Assembly (NCBI GenBank): GCA_037974335.1
Contig: CM075739.1
Span: forward strand, 42,353,785-42,417,784
Direction of reading: 5' to 3'
Length of the DNA: 64,000 bases
DNA from: Prionace glauca
Lineage: Eukaryota > Chordata > Chondrichthyes > Carcharhiniformes > Carcharhinidae
The position numbers and the translations under genes were made by a program. This document shows, piece after piece, positions 58,201 through 64,000 of this stretch (position 1 is its first letter; each line of letters begins with the position of its first letter). Under the pieces are notes generated by a model. It ran no database searches, had not been told where the DNA came from, and saw nothing but the letters and a program-made list of their open reading frames with translations.

Positions 58201-59466
58201 AATATATCTTTCATTTTATATCTCCCAATCTCCAGCCATTTCTTGCTATAAGTTACTGTATGTCTCCAAAGAAAGGCACGGACATCCTCCCCAGGGAATT
58301 GGCTAAATGCTGCTTTGGGTGATAGTTAAACTAAACTAAAATCACACTTATCTCTCGTTGATAATTTCAGCTTCACTGATAGAAACAGAAGGTTTGATTA
58401 ATTTCAATCACCTCAGCTGAGTTAGCATCTTCTTCAAGGGTGTAGAATACAGGAAGTGAGATTCAACTTTGGTGGTTTGCAAAAAGAGATCAACCTCCTA
58501 TACCATACACTGAGGTTCCTTTGTTGTTTTTGTTTCATTATCTTCAACTTTGCCAAGCTCAGATTTCTCTGCTTGAATTAGTGAAGCTCACCAGCTCCGG
58601 ACTCTTTTACTTGGGTTGTTCCATGCTATATATCTGGACATTGGGCGAGAACAGTATTGGGCTCATTGATCATGCCTCCCTTAAAATGGTTGGGTTAAAG
58701 TCAATTCTGCAACTGCATATCCATACTGTGGAGCCAGACTTGAAGAGATTTCAAATCAGATAATTAGGACTAGAGAGTTGTAACCCCTTCTCTCAGTTCC
58801 CCACTCCCTTTGGGTATGACTCAATATTGGGAGTCCAAGTTCACCTCACTGTTAATTCACATATTTAGGACAGCTGCTGGACACTGTCCATGAGCTTAGA
58901 CTATATTGCATGACATCTAGGAGTAGTAAGGAGAGAAAACACAAAACATGGAGACTAAAAAGAAATTGGATTGGAATAATGTAGAGAATTACACAAGAGT
59001 ATAACATTTATATAATGTATATATGTCTGGTTAAATGCTGCTGTGTATAACTTCACCTCCACAAGACAGAAGCAAATGTATACAGAGCCAATAGGGAAAG
59101 ACGTATTCACAACCAAAATACTTTATTATTTTCAGTTTATGTGGAAACAAATTTGGCAAGCCTGGTTTGAGAAATATTCAGCAACTCAAAAAGCAGCGTT
59201 CCGATCTGAAGATCGTTACTTATATTACAGAAGATGAAGAACTGATTGATCATGTTTATAAGCAAATAGAAGAGACCATGGATACATCAATACAGTATGA
59301 TACAGAGTCGATTTCACATCTCCTGGATGTCACACTCAAGAACCTTGAAGAAGGCATGTGCTATATAACCAGTCAACACACACAAACTAAGGTGGGAGCA
59401 ATAAAGGCGAACATTCAAAAACTGCAAAAGAAACTGTGCTGGGAGAAGCAGTTTCCCACTGCTTAA
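28175..59466 (+). CDS. Membrane-anchored Ig V-set / NACHT / LRR receptor, 8 exons, 959 aa (predicted)
   Basis: Joined coding exons: 28175-28214, 30417-30764, 36618-36776, 42639-42668, 45897-47616, 56682-56768, 56871-57035, 59136-59466. Every junction has GT-AG borders and matching phase (1,1,1,1,2,2,2). The total is 2880 bases including the stop, an exact 959 codons. Order: leader 1-14, V-set Ig 15-129, stalk 130-150, TM helix 151-170, basic stop-transfer and linker 171-265, NACHT about 266-735 with its helical extensions, LRRs 735-880, helical C-terminus to 959. Expected topology is type I, Ig outside and NACHT-LRR in the cytosol. NACHT proteins are NTP-driven oligomerising immune switches; B7-type V domains bind lymphocyte receptors or ligands. 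The combination implies a surface receptor with built-in NLR signalling. The weakest link is the leader exon; the next weakest is the long intron joining the Ig-TM part to the NACHT part. Confidence 0.72.
28184..29142 (-). pseudogene. PIF/Harbinger transposase remnant, copy C
   Basis: The minus strand carries, in several frames, [15 protein letters not shown] (28726-29142), [20 protein letters not shown], then [17 protein letters not shown] and [13 protein letters not shown] (28497-28790; the DDE catalytic surroundings), then [12 protein letters not shown] and the acidic tail [15 protein letters not shown] ending in a stop at 28184-28186. At least three frame breaks make it dead. It lies across the first intron and overlaps the leader exon on the opposite strand. 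Confidence 0.75.
29143..30416. other. Intron 1, unassigned part
   Basis: Probably the outer sequence of Harbinger copy C followed by unique intron. Short frames on both strands have no recognisable domains. It ends at the acceptor tattttttattag. Confidence 0.4.
30417..30764 (+). CDS. Exon 2: B7-like V-set Ig domain
   Basis: 348 bases, phase 1 at both ends, encoding residues 14-129 as one Ig domain. Hallmarks: [10 protein letters not shown] with the first cysteine at 33, the core tryptophan in VITWQ (50), RTELF (Arg79) and SDQGNYTC with Asp103, Tyr107 and the second cysteine at 109. The Arg79-Asp103 pair is the usual V-set salt bridge. [20 protein letters not shown] and IGNATLKL closely recall B7 relatives such as HHLA2, B7-H4 and butyrophilin-like proteins. 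Two N-glycosylation sites (NAT at 91, NYT at 106). Single-exon Ig domains with 1-1 phase are standard for cell-surface Ig genes. No second (C-type) domain was found before the TM exon. Confidence 0.9.
30765..32575. other. Intron 2, first part
   Basis: No supported gene or clear repeat. Short frames are shadows. I looked for a second Ig exon here and did not find one. Confidence 0.45.
32576..32725 (+). mobile_element. SINE-type 3' tail
   Basis: It contains ttgtagagtgctttgggatg then aaatgctgcttaaatacaag, a widespread fish/shark SINE or LINE tail, followed by short tatc repeats. The head is missing. A minus-strand relative lies at 47632-47875. Confidence 0.55.
33168..33410 (-). mobile_element. 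Old CR1 LINE 3' end
   Basis: It begins tagcaggaggaggtcattca, the reverse complement of a CR1-type 3' end, and continues without a clear frame until interrupted by a SINE. The sequence at 32726-33167 before it is unassigned. Confidence 0.5.
33411..33701 (+). mobile_element. tRNA-derived SINE, full length
   Basis: The head gggtggcacagtggttagca has the A box, and a B-box-like ggttcattccagc follows. The body contains gggtttcctcccacagtcca and attggccatgctaaattga, and the end is gccgaatggcctccttc with attctatg. It lies within old LINE sequence and is thus younger than it. Confidence 0.9.
33720..34490 (-). mobile_element. Old CR1 LINE fragment plus a jockey-like tail
   Basis: The minus strand shows scattered RT C-terminal and palm-like peptides with many stops. 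At 34447-34490, agcaattagggatgggcaat matches the 3' end of the jockey-like LINE at 50000-53985, on the + strand. Very old. Confidence 0.5.
34491..34883. other. Intron 2, unassigned part
   Basis: AT-rich; nothing recognised. Confidence 0.35.
34884..35718 (+). mobile_element. CR1 LINE, 5'-truncated, open frame
   Basis: A 253-codon open frame (34886-35647) covers the RT C-terminal half: [92 protein letters not shown] and [20 protein letters not shown]. The catalytic FADD box lies upstream of the truncation. The 3' end is repeats of ttctatg. The intact frame suggests a young copy. Confidence 0.9.
35719..36617. other. Intron 2, last part
   Basis: No supported gene. A 91-codon frame at 35700-35975 partly overlaps the CR1 end and lacks Ig or other features. 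It ends at the acceptor tccatctatcctag. Confidence 0.4.
36618..36776 (+). CDS. Exon 3: stalk and transmembrane helix
   Basis: 159 bases, phase 1 at both ends, residues 130-183. A short acidic stalk ([19 protein letters not shown]) leads into the helix [19 protein letters not shown] (about 151-169), then the basic stop-transfer HKKQNKKQQ. This order gives a type I membrane protein with the following exons in the cytosol. The acceptor (ctatcctag) and donor (gtgagt at 36777) are both good. The phase matches the IgV exon directly, so no Ig constant domain is needed between them. Confidence 0.85.
36777..36974. other. Intron 3, start
   Basis: Nothing recognised. Confidence 0.3.
36975..37990 (-). 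mobile_element. L2-like LINE fragment
   Basis: The minus-strand frames 37138-37497 ([40 protein letters not shown]) and 37549-37962 ([18 protein letters not shown], holding the RT catalytic FADD box) belong to one element with a frame break between them. The left end matches the 3' end of the copy at 10361-10860 in reverse. Confidence 0.85.
38100..38235 (+). mobile_element. SINE 3' tail fragment
   Basis: It runs from gtgctggttaggtgtgttga through gaactccattgcagtgttaa to actaataaataaataac, the same tail as at 9860-9935. Confidence 0.7.
38280..38620 (+). mobile_element. CR1 LINE 3' fragment, degenerate
   Basis: The + strand shows [20 protein letters not shown] and nearby RT C-terminal pieces with stops. 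38621-39650 holds no supported gene; part of 39440-39650 resembles 3740-3900 and may be an unnamed repeat. Confidence 0.65.
39655..39806 (+). mobile_element. Old CR1 LINE, left piece (interrupted)
   Basis: The + strand reads [20 protein letters not shown], an RT palm fragment. The element is split by a younger minus-strand CR1 and resumes at 41589. Confidence 0.7.
39814..41581 (-). mobile_element. CR1 LINE nested inside an older CR1
   Basis: The minus strand carries linker and RT fingers (41099-41413; [20 protein letters not shown]), the palm with FADDT-type box as [10 protein letters not shown] (40559-41065) and the C-terminal region (40075-40377; [13 protein letters not shown]). The 3' end at 39814 has repeats of ttcttatg. 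The bases gggtcat flank it (39807-39813, 41582-41588). A few frame breaks are present. Same subfamily as 401-1910 and 20235-22890. Confidence 0.9.
41589..42570 (+). mobile_element. Old CR1 LINE, right piece
   Basis: It resumes the + strand [22 protein letters not shown] then FADDSKLDG, followed by a decayed C-terminal region and 3' end near 42560 (aatgatttccaataat). Many stops. Confidence 0.7.
42639..42668 (+). CDS. Exon 4: 30-base cytoplasmic mini-exon
   Basis: Between the acceptor tttgttttttcag and the donor gtaatg, it adds residues 183-193 ([10 protein letters not shown] plus a shared Asp codon). The phase is 1-1, so it can be skipped without changing frame: exon 3 joins exon 5 equally well. 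It is small, so its support comes from the splice sites and phase and not from homology. Confidence 0.55.
42669..43394. other. Intron 4, first part
   Basis: Nothing recognised, apart from possible old LINE traces near 43150-43330. Confidence 0.35.
43395..43990 (-). mobile_element. Old CR1 LINE 3' pieces
   Basis: aaggaacataggacttagaa with gagcctgctccaccattcag is a reversed CR1 3' end. The minus-strand frame 43595-43957 includes [20 protein letters not shown], an RT C-terminal piece. The middle (43540-43680) looks like another unnamed insertion. Confidence 0.6.
43991..45896. other. Intron 4, last part
   Basis: No supported gene; includes a short C run near 44178-44189. It ends at the strong acceptor accattcccttccag. 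Confidence 0.4.
45897..47616 (+). CDS. Exon 5: NACHT domain
   Basis: 1720 bases, entering in phase 1 and leaving in phase 2, encoding residues 193-766. The Walker A loop is GDAGVGKS (276-283). Walker B is [10 protein letters not shown] (Asp352, Asp355, Glu356), with the extra acidic pair typical of NACHT. Sensor 1 is in VLVTSRW (Arg401). Then comes [11 protein letters not shown], the winged-helix entry seen in NLRs. Helical NOD2-associated regions follow, and the exon ends with the first LRR ([20 protein letters not shown]). One giant NACHT exon is the norm in fish NLRC3-like genes. No death-fold domain (CARD, PYRIN) or FISNA is evident before it; residues 193-265 are a low-homology linker. 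An internal ATG at codon 212 could start a soluble form, but the upstream frame is open and spliced. Confidence 0.95.
47617..47631 (+). other. Splice donor of exon 5
   Basis: gtgagt at 47617. Without splicing, a stop follows at once (47618-47620), so the unspliced frame would end the protein before its LRRs. Confidence 0.8.
47632..47875 (-). mobile_element. SINE/LINE tail family
   Basis: It begins cctgcatttacatagcaact and continues with caaagagctatgcttgaag, the reversed form of the tail seen at 32576-32725. Confidence 0.5.
47876..48195 (-). mobile_element. tRNA-derived SINE, near full length
   Basis: Read on the minus strand: head ggtacagtggctagcactgc, body, then the tail with cattgtactgttaatgtaag and gacattaatacgtaaac. 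It is a minus-strand copy of the SINE at 8266/9720, with one internal tail-like insertion. Confidence 0.85.
48355..49440 (-). mobile_element. CR1 LINE 3' half with a SINE piece inside
   Basis: The 223-codon minus-strand frame 48754-49425 gives [60 protein letters not shown] and [20 protein letters not shown]. Its 3' end lies near 48360. Between them, 48500-48630 carries SINE body sequence (gggaggaaaccggagcaccc), so a SINE or part of one intervenes. 5'-truncated and fairly young. Confidence 0.85.
49441..50090. other. Unassigned intron, probably start of the jockey-like LINE
   Basis: No frame of note. Parts near 49560-49990 (gaatcatacc, accggcctcaatctatgtac) may already belong to the LINE to the right. 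Confidence 0.35.
50090..52270 (+). mobile_element. Jockey-like LINE, degenerate
   Basis: The + strand carries an endonuclease piece ([15 protein letters not shown], 50112-50426) and an RT piece ([20 protein letters not shown], 51064-51324; [20 protein letters not shown]). The late region reads [20 protein letters not shown], then [21 protein letters not shown]1 3' end is inserted at about 50420-50600. Many stops and frame changes. The 3' end resumes at 53690. Confidence 0.75.
50420..50600 (-). mobile_element. CR1 LINE 3' end insertion
   Basis: agaaataggagtaggagtag and gagcctgctccaccattcaa are a reversed CR1 terminus, cutting the jockey-like endonuclease region. Confidence 0.6.
52277..52490 (-). 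mobile_element. CR1 LINE 3' end (young subfamily)
   Basis: The minus strand reads [20 protein letters not shown] and [15 protein letters not shown] to a stop, nearly identical to the end of the copy at 8373-9719, with the atgttct-type terminus near 52285. Strongly 5'-truncated. Confidence 0.85.
52500..53690 (-). mobile_element. Old CR1 LINE
   Basis: The minus strand gives [20 protein letters not shown] (52588-52839) and, in 53212-53574, [20 protein letters not shown] with [11 protein letters not shown] (the catalytic aspartate pair is changed) and [20 protein letters not shown]. Multiple frame breaks. It lies within the jockey-like LINE. Confidence 0.85.
53691..53985 (+). mobile_element. Jockey-like LINE 3' end
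   Basis: It runs from gctttgcagaaattcacaag through cactcagcaccctgacttgg and tgggtcaaaatcttggaact to gttagggatatgcaataagc and agcaatgcccacatcac, a very common shark LINE terminus. It closes the element begun at about 50090. Confidence 0.75.
53986..54659. other. Unassigned intron
   Basis: AT-rich; nothing recognised. Confidence 0.35.
54660..55951 (-). mobile_element. Old CR1 LINE
   Basis: The reversed 3' end is at 54670 (agcatggaaaataggtgcag). The minus strand then gives RT C-terminal and palm fragments with many stops, up to the [11 protein letters not shown] region near 55860. It is interrupted by the repeat at 55963-56215. Confidence 0.7.
55963..56215. mobile_element. Hammerhead-like repeat with 11-bp target duplication
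   Basis: acgaaacatag flanks it on both sides (55952-55962, 56216-56226). It starts taaaaagtctgacaacacca and includes the ctttcgtcag region whose minus strand reads ctgacga, a ggg/ccc hairpin, then gaaa. No coding capacity. Same family as 19228-19375. Confidence 0.8.
56227..56681. other. Intron 5, last part
   Basis: Nothing recognised. It ends at the acceptor catcctgtattacag. Confidence 0.4.
56682..56768 (+). CDS. Exon 6: one leucine-rich repeat
   Basis: 87 bases, phase 2 at both ends, residues 766-795: [20 protein letters not shown] then KNCVVEKLS. It fits the 28-29 residue ribonuclease-inhibitor-type LRR of NLRs. Good acceptor and donor (gtaagt at 56769). Confidence 0.85.
56871..57035 (+). 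CDS. Exon 7: two leucine-rich repeats
   Basis: 165 bases, phase 2 at both ends, residues 795-850. It contains [20 protein letters not shown] and, next, [20 protein letters not shown], two LRRs with the LxLxxN core. The acceptor ctgcctttctag and donor gtaagt at 57036 are strong. Confidence 0.9.
57036..59135. other. Intron 7
   Basis: No supported gene or assigned repeat. Proline-rich frames at 57297-57958 come from C-rich sequence. I saw no further LRR exon, though one could be missed. Confidence 0.4.
59136..59466 (+). CDS. Exon 8: last LRR, helical C-terminus and stop
   Basis: It continues from residue 850: [20 protein letters not shown] completes the last LRR, then a charged helical tail of about 85 residues ([20 protein letters not shown] and onward) ends ...EKQFPTA with TAA at 59464-59466. 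The tail has no B30.2 or other recognised domain. The acceptor ttattattttcag is strong and the frame follows exon 7 exactly. Confidence 0.88.
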
Positions 59467-59758
59467 TTGTGATTCAGAGGTTTATGTGGCTTATTCTCAG
59501 CCTGATCTTCATTTCCATTATATTGTTGGAAATCACCATGCATTAAATAATTCGTAGGGAGCAGTCATAGTTGAGGGTTGTTCTTTCTTATTTCCATCAA
59601 GACAATAGCAGGCTGCTAAATTATCAAAAATGAAGCCCAGCATTGGCTCTCAGCCTAATTTCACTGATCATTAACTACTTCTCCAGTAGAATTAGAGCTG
59701 GTGGGGGGAACCTACCTGCCTGTGCAGGTATTTTATCAGCAGCTTGGTAGGTGGTGGG
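59467..59758 (+). other. Probable 3' untranslated region
   Basis: An ATTAAA variant poly(A) signal lies at 59542-59547. A canonical AATAAA at 60778-60783 is an alternative if the transcript runs on. Confidence 0.45.
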
Positions 59759-60300
59759 TGTTAGCGTAAAGTCAAAATTAAAGGATACAAGATGGTTACC
59801 TATCACAAAATGGACTCTGGGAAAAGACATTAAGATGTACTGACTTGGGCACAGACATTGCACAACAAAGAGTTAAAACCTGTTAGTGTCTACATTACTG
59901 CAGGAAATAGATCAGACCTTGAAGCACCTTAGCTTGAGATGAAGCAGAACCAAAACAATCAGTTTCGGTAACCAGATCAATCATTGACGGGGGGCATAAA
60001 TGTATCTATCCTATGTATAATGATGTGCTAACTGTCGAGGTCCATACTTGTCTATGTATAACAATGTGCTAACTACCAAATGTCCATGCTTGTCTACTCT
60101 ATGTATAACAATGTGCTGACGCCTAATGACCATACTTGTCCATTTGAAAATGTATAAAAGATGCTCAACTGCCATTTTAAAGTTGAGAAGGTGACTGCGT
60201 GCACTGCGGAGTGCCCAGTGCTTCTCCCAAAGCTTTGTCTGATAAATCTGACTGTGAGTAGTGATTTTCCCACAACAGTGGGCACCTACCTTGGCCAATT
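59759..60300. mobile_element. Possible solo LTR (fossil) with tandem repeat and TATA box
   Basis: At 60011-60141 a unit of 41-48 bp starting ctatgtataa is repeated about three times, followed by a TATA-like gtataaaagatgc (near 60160), as in LTR promoters with duplicated enhancers. No internal retroviral genes are nearby. Its ends are not certain and no flanking duplication was found. It may be old. Confidence 0.35.
60011..60141 (+). repeat. Tandem repeat, three units of 41-48 bp
   Basis: Each unit holds ctatgtataa, aatgtgctaac and ccatacttgt with small differences. Confidence 0.7.
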
Positions 60301-61030
60301 GTGGCCCTTAATTAGTCATTTATAGGGTTTCTTCCAATCACTGTTTTTTTTTATCCAGTCATCTGAGCCATGTAAAATTTTGTCCTCGCTTCCAGAGTCA
60401 GCAGATGTATCCTCCACTTCCCGTCAGTGGATATGGTTACCATCTGTGTTAAATCCCAGCCATACAACTTTTCAGCATGGATTGGGTTCATTCTGCCTGT
60501 GTTAGCCCTTTGAAAGAACTCTTCAATTCAATCCCATAGATTAATTCCTCAGTAAGAAATGGGACAATTTCAGCAGCTTTGCAGTTGACATTGGTTTGAA
60601 GGCAAGGTTGCTGGAGGATTCCAGCAGTTAATCTCTCTATTGGTTACTGGTTAGTGCAAATACTCTACACATTAATGATTAATGATTTGAATATTTTCCA
60701 TTATTTCAAGTTGGTGCAAGTTAAGTGATGTCTTTCAACCTGTACTAAATGGAAATCTATACATTGTAAATCTTGCAAATAAATCTATCTTGCCCATAAA
60801 TCACTATTATTGTCAGTCAATCCTTCACTTCAAAATTGTCTTAGGCAATATCAAATGGTATTTACCATCATGGATTGTAGTATAATAGAGTATTTTAGAC
60901 AAATCCTATAAAGCTTTGACACTAATTGCCTGTGATATATACTCACCTGATCTGATCTGGGATAGTTTAAAATGAAAGTAAAAGAAAACATGATCAGAAG
61001 CTTATAAAGTGTTCTCTGAGTGTTGAGTGG
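60301..61030. other. Unassigned sequence downstream of the gene
   Basis: No supported gene; an AATAAA lies at 60778-60783. Confidence 0.35.
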
Positions 61031-62245
61031 ATCTTCCATCTTAGCCTCTTCCAGAGTTCCTCAGCATCACAGATGCTGGTATTCAGCCAATTCAGTTCTC
61101 TCCATGTGATATCAAGAAATGTCTAAAGGGATTGAATACTGCAAAGCTAAGGGCTGTGACAATACTCTGGCAATAGTACTGAGGGCTTGTGTTCCATAAC
61201 TTTTCATGCCTCTAGCCAAGCTTTCCAGCACAGCTCCAACACTTGCATCTGTAGAAAATCGTTCAGAAAACAGGACAGGTCCAACGTGGCCTATCACAGC
61301 CCCACCTGTCTACTCAACCATTAGTAAAGTGGTAGAAGGGATCATCAACAGTGCTATCTAACAACACTTGCTTAGCAATAATATGCTTACAGATGCTCAG
61401 TTAAGATTCTACCAGGGTCACTCAACTCCTGACCTCATTACAGTCTTGATTCAAAAATGGGCAGAAGAGCTGAACTCCAGATGTGAGATGATAGTGACTG
61501 CTCTTGACAGCAAGGCCACATTTGATCAAAGAGCCTCAGCAAAACTGCAGTCAGTTGGAATCAAGGGGGATCTCTTGGATAAAAGCAAATTACTGCATAT
61601 GCTTTAATTTGAAACCAAAAGAGAAAATGCTGGAAAATCTCAGCAGGTATGGCAGCATCTAAAAGGAGAAAAAAGAGCTGAAATTTCAAATACTTTGCCA
61701 AAGGGTCATTTAGACTCAAAACATTAGCTCTTTTCTCTTCTTATAGATGCTGCCAGACCTGCTGAGATTTTTCAGTATTTTCTCTTTTAATTTCAGGGGG
61801 GATCCCTTTACTGATTGCAGTCATACTTAGCGCAAAGAAAGATGTGTCCTAGGCCCAAACATCTTCAGCTGACACATCAATGACTTCCATTAGAAAAATC
61901 TGAAGTAGGGATATTCACTGATAACTGCCAACGTTCAGCGCAATTTGAGACTTTTCAGATATTGGAGCCACCTATGTCCAAATGTAGCAAGATCTGGACA
62001 ATATCCAAGCTTGGGCTGACAAGTGGCAAGAAACTTTCATGCTACACAAATGCTGGGCAATGACCATCTCCAAAAAGCGACAATCTAACCATTGCTCCTT
62101 GACATTAAATGGCATTATCACTGTTGAATCTCCCACTATCAACATACTGGGAGTTAATACCATTGACCAAAAATTAAACTGGACCAGTTATATAAATACT
62201 GAGGCAACAAGAGCAGGTCAAAGGCTAGGATTCCTGCAATGTGTA
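61031..62245 (+). mobile_element. Jockey-like LINE, degenerate, with a fold-back insertion
   Basis: The + strand: EFLSITDAGIQPIQFSPCDI-like start, then MLTDAQLRFYQGHSTPDLIT (61368-61607) and, after 61800, MLHKCWAMTISKKRQSNHCS with PTINILGVNTIDQKLNWTSY (62039-). Same family as 50090-53985. Many frame changes. It is interrupted at 61618-61790 by a palindromic repeat and ends by junction with a CR1 tail. Confidence 0.75.
61618..61790. repeat. Fold-back element
   Basis: The left arm (aaaagagaaaatgctggaaa ... ggcagcatct) and right arm (agatgctgcc ... tattttctctttt) are inverted copies of about 65 bases around a short centre containing gccaaagggtcatttagact. Shark genomes carry this repeat widely. 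Confidence 0.75.
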
Positions 62246-62456
62246 ACTCACCTATTTTTCACACAGAGTGGTGGGGGTGCCTGGAACATGCTGCCAGGGG
62301 AGGTGGTGGAAGCAGACACTTTAGCCATATTTAAGAGGAAACTGGATGAGTAGATGAATAGGGAGGGAATAGAGGGATATGGATGGACTAAGGGCAGAAG
62401 GCTTTTTCTCAGTTAGGGCATTATGATCGGCCAAAGGGCCCGTTCTTATGCTGTAC
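62246..62456 (+). mobile_element. CR1 LINE 3' end
   Basis: The + strand reads [20 protein letters not shown] and FKRKLDE to a stop, then a 3' end with ggccaaagggcccgttctta. Strongly 5'-truncated; same older subfamily as 52500-53690. Confidence 0.75.
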
Positions 62457-62460
62457 TTTT

Positions 62461-62640
62461 CATCGAATCATAGACTCCCTACAGTGCAAAAGTCTCCACT
62501 GACCACAATCCCACTCAGGCCATATTCCTGTAACCCCTAATATTTATCCTGCTAATTAACCTGACACTAGGGTCAATTTAGCATGGCCAGTCAACCTAAC
62601 TCCCAATTCTGAGAGAGTACCAGAGATAACCCGCGCTTTC
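62461..62640 (-). mobile_element. tRNA-SINE fragment
   Basis: The reversed SINE end (atcatagactccctacagtg) and body (ctagggtcaatttagcatgg) match 33540-33701 on the opposite strand. Confidence 0.75.
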
Positions 62641-63095
62641 TTTATCCTTTGCCATTTTGACAGTCATGGCAGCTGTAGCCCAGCCCCTCTGACGTCACGC
62701 AAAAGTGGTTTATTCCCGCCCTATGTGCGGGATGGACCTTTTAGAGGTCAATCAGAGGTTGTGGGGAGTTGAACTGAGCCCAGAATAGAGAGGCTCCTGC
62801 TGAGTAGCCAGTGAGTTTAAACCAGGGTTTGCGTCTTCCCTTTTGCTTGTATGAATGTGTAAATTTACAGATCACTTTACAAAGAGAGGAAGTAAAGTTT
62901 TTCACGTCGAAAGAGAATACTTTTTATAATTAGGGCGGATGCGGAACTCTTTTTACTTCAACGGAACAGGAAGAGCAGTTTCCATCATTCAGTAGCTGAT
63001 TTGCAATAAAACTTTCCATACCTTTATTAAAAAAGCTCTGTTTGATCGAGCGTCAATAACCAAGTTCCCTACTTGTATCATGGTTTGAGTGTAGA
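62641..63095 (+). mobile_element. Possible solo LTR-like repeat (fossil)
   Basis: A CRE-like tgacgtcac at 62690, a TATA-like ctttttataatt near 62925 and AATAAA near 63006 stand in LTR order. No coding part and no certain ends. It could instead be an unclassified promoter-bearing repeat. Confidence 0.25.
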
Positions 63096-63109
63096 AGTGT
63101 TGCATAATG

Positions 63110-64000
63110 GCCCCTGGTTGTAAAGCCCCCAACCAGTGAAAATAGTTCTATCTACTTAATTCTGAACATCTTGAAATCTTGGATCAAATCACCTTAACCT
63201 TCCAAGTTCCAGGGAATGTGCTGGAGTTTGTGTACGATTTTGGCAAATCCACACTTCACTCCCTTCAAGGCCAATATATCCTTCCTAGAGTGTACTACCT
63301 AGAATTGCTGCCTATTTTAAGTGTGGTGTAATCAAGGGTTTATTTACCTGAAATATGACTTCTACCTCTTGAATTCTAACTCTCTCAAAGCCTGTATGCC
63401 ATTAGCCTTTCTTCTATAAGTTTTATGACATTTTAATGATCTGTATATCTGGATCCCCAAGTCCCTTTAGATCACCACTGTTTTTGCTTTTCACTGTTTA
63501 GAAATTACTCTATTGTATTTACATCCAAAATGGATGATCTCTGATTTGCCTACATTTAAATCAATTTTCCATAGCTTTGTCTATTTGTTTAATCTGTCAG
63601 TACCACTTTGAAATATTCTTCCTTCTACTGTTCTTACAACATTGGCTGCTTTTGTGTCATTGGTAAGTTTGGATATATGGCTTTCCATCCAATTGTCTAA
63701 GTCATTAACAAATAAGGTAAAAGGTTGAGACCCCAACACTTCCTTGCAGGTGAGTAGTAGTCATATGCTGCCAAATGGAGAGCCTGCCCATCATCCCCTG
63801 CCTTTGAATCAACTTCCTAGTCAGGTCAATAAGTTGCCTTCATTTTCATTAGCTTTAACTCTAGCTAACATAAGAATGAGGGAATTGAAGCCAATTTAAA
63901 TAAAATCTTAATGAATTTGCCAGCTAATTTTGTCAACTTTTCAAAAAATGTAAATAGGTTTGTAAGGTACAATCAATGCATTATTATACTTGATCAAGAT
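63110..64000 (-). mobile_element. Old CR1 LINE, runs to the window edge region
   Basis: The minus strand contains decayed RT pieces in the order typical of CR1 (C-terminal region near 63250, palm-like near 63680). It matches the style of 33720-34440. Its right boundary is unclear and may lie before 64000. Confidence 0.5.

Noticed and set aside
1-64000. CRISPR array, operons or bacterial-type genes
   Set aside because: Spliced genes, SINEs and LINEs show a vertebrate genome; no regularly spaced repeats of CRISPR type.

Overview
The window looks like genomic DNA of a cartilaginous fish, most likely a shark. The evidence is the repeat set: a tRNA-derived SINE with the tail aataaataaactttaaact, several CR1 LINE subfamilies, an L2-like LINE, a jockey-like LINE, and broken PIF/Harbinger DNA transposons. 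This placement rests on my recognition of those repeats, not on a database search. Most of the 64 kb is transposon debris, often nested. No rRNA, stand-alone tRNA or CRISPR array is visible.

The host content is immune-like. At the left edge (2101-2223) is what looks like the last coding exon of an immunoglobulin-superfamily inhibitory receptor: a 40-residue tail with two ITIM motifs (IYYAEL and VVYSTV), then a stop. The rest of that gene would lie left of the window.

The main gene occupies 28151-59466 on the + strand. Eight exons join with matching splice phases and no stop codon into a predicted 959-residue protein: a short hydrophobic leader, a B7-like V-set Ig domain, a short stalk, a transmembrane helix with a basic stop-transfer, a 30-base mini-exon, one large NACHT exon with Walker A and Walker B motifs, and leucine-rich repeats of the NLR kind. 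The architecture is therefore a plasma-membrane Ig receptor whose cytoplasmic part is a NOD-like receptor. I know of no described vertebrate family with this layout, and it is the best candidate for a new system here. A CG-containing, mostly non-repeat stretch at 19376-20090 with an interferon-response-like element (20036-20059) and a splice donor at 20091 is a possible promoter and 5' exon.

Layout: 1-2100 intron of the left gene, with an almost intact 5'-truncated CR1; 2101-2223 ITIM exon; 2224-9935 LINE, SINE and minisatellite debris, including a CR1 inside a SINE; 9936-17000 L2-like tail and two degenerate Harbinger copies; 17000-20100 unassigned sequence, a fold-back repeat and the candidate promoter; 20235-28000 CR1 and L2-like LINEs; 28151-30764 leader exon, third Harbinger copy and IgV exon; 30765-45896 long repeat-filled introns around the TM exon and mini-exon; 45897-47616 NACHT exon; 47617-56681 an intron packed with LINEs; 56682-59466 LRR exons; 59467-64000 3' region with LTR-like sequence, a jockey-like LINE, a fold-back element and old CR1.

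Working model (inference): the Ig domain samples a ligand on another cell or a pathogen, and the tethered NACHT-LRR module signals or oligomerises under the membrane. The neighbouring ITIM exon suggests a local cluster of Ig-type receptors from which the V and TM exons could have been shuffled onto an NLR.
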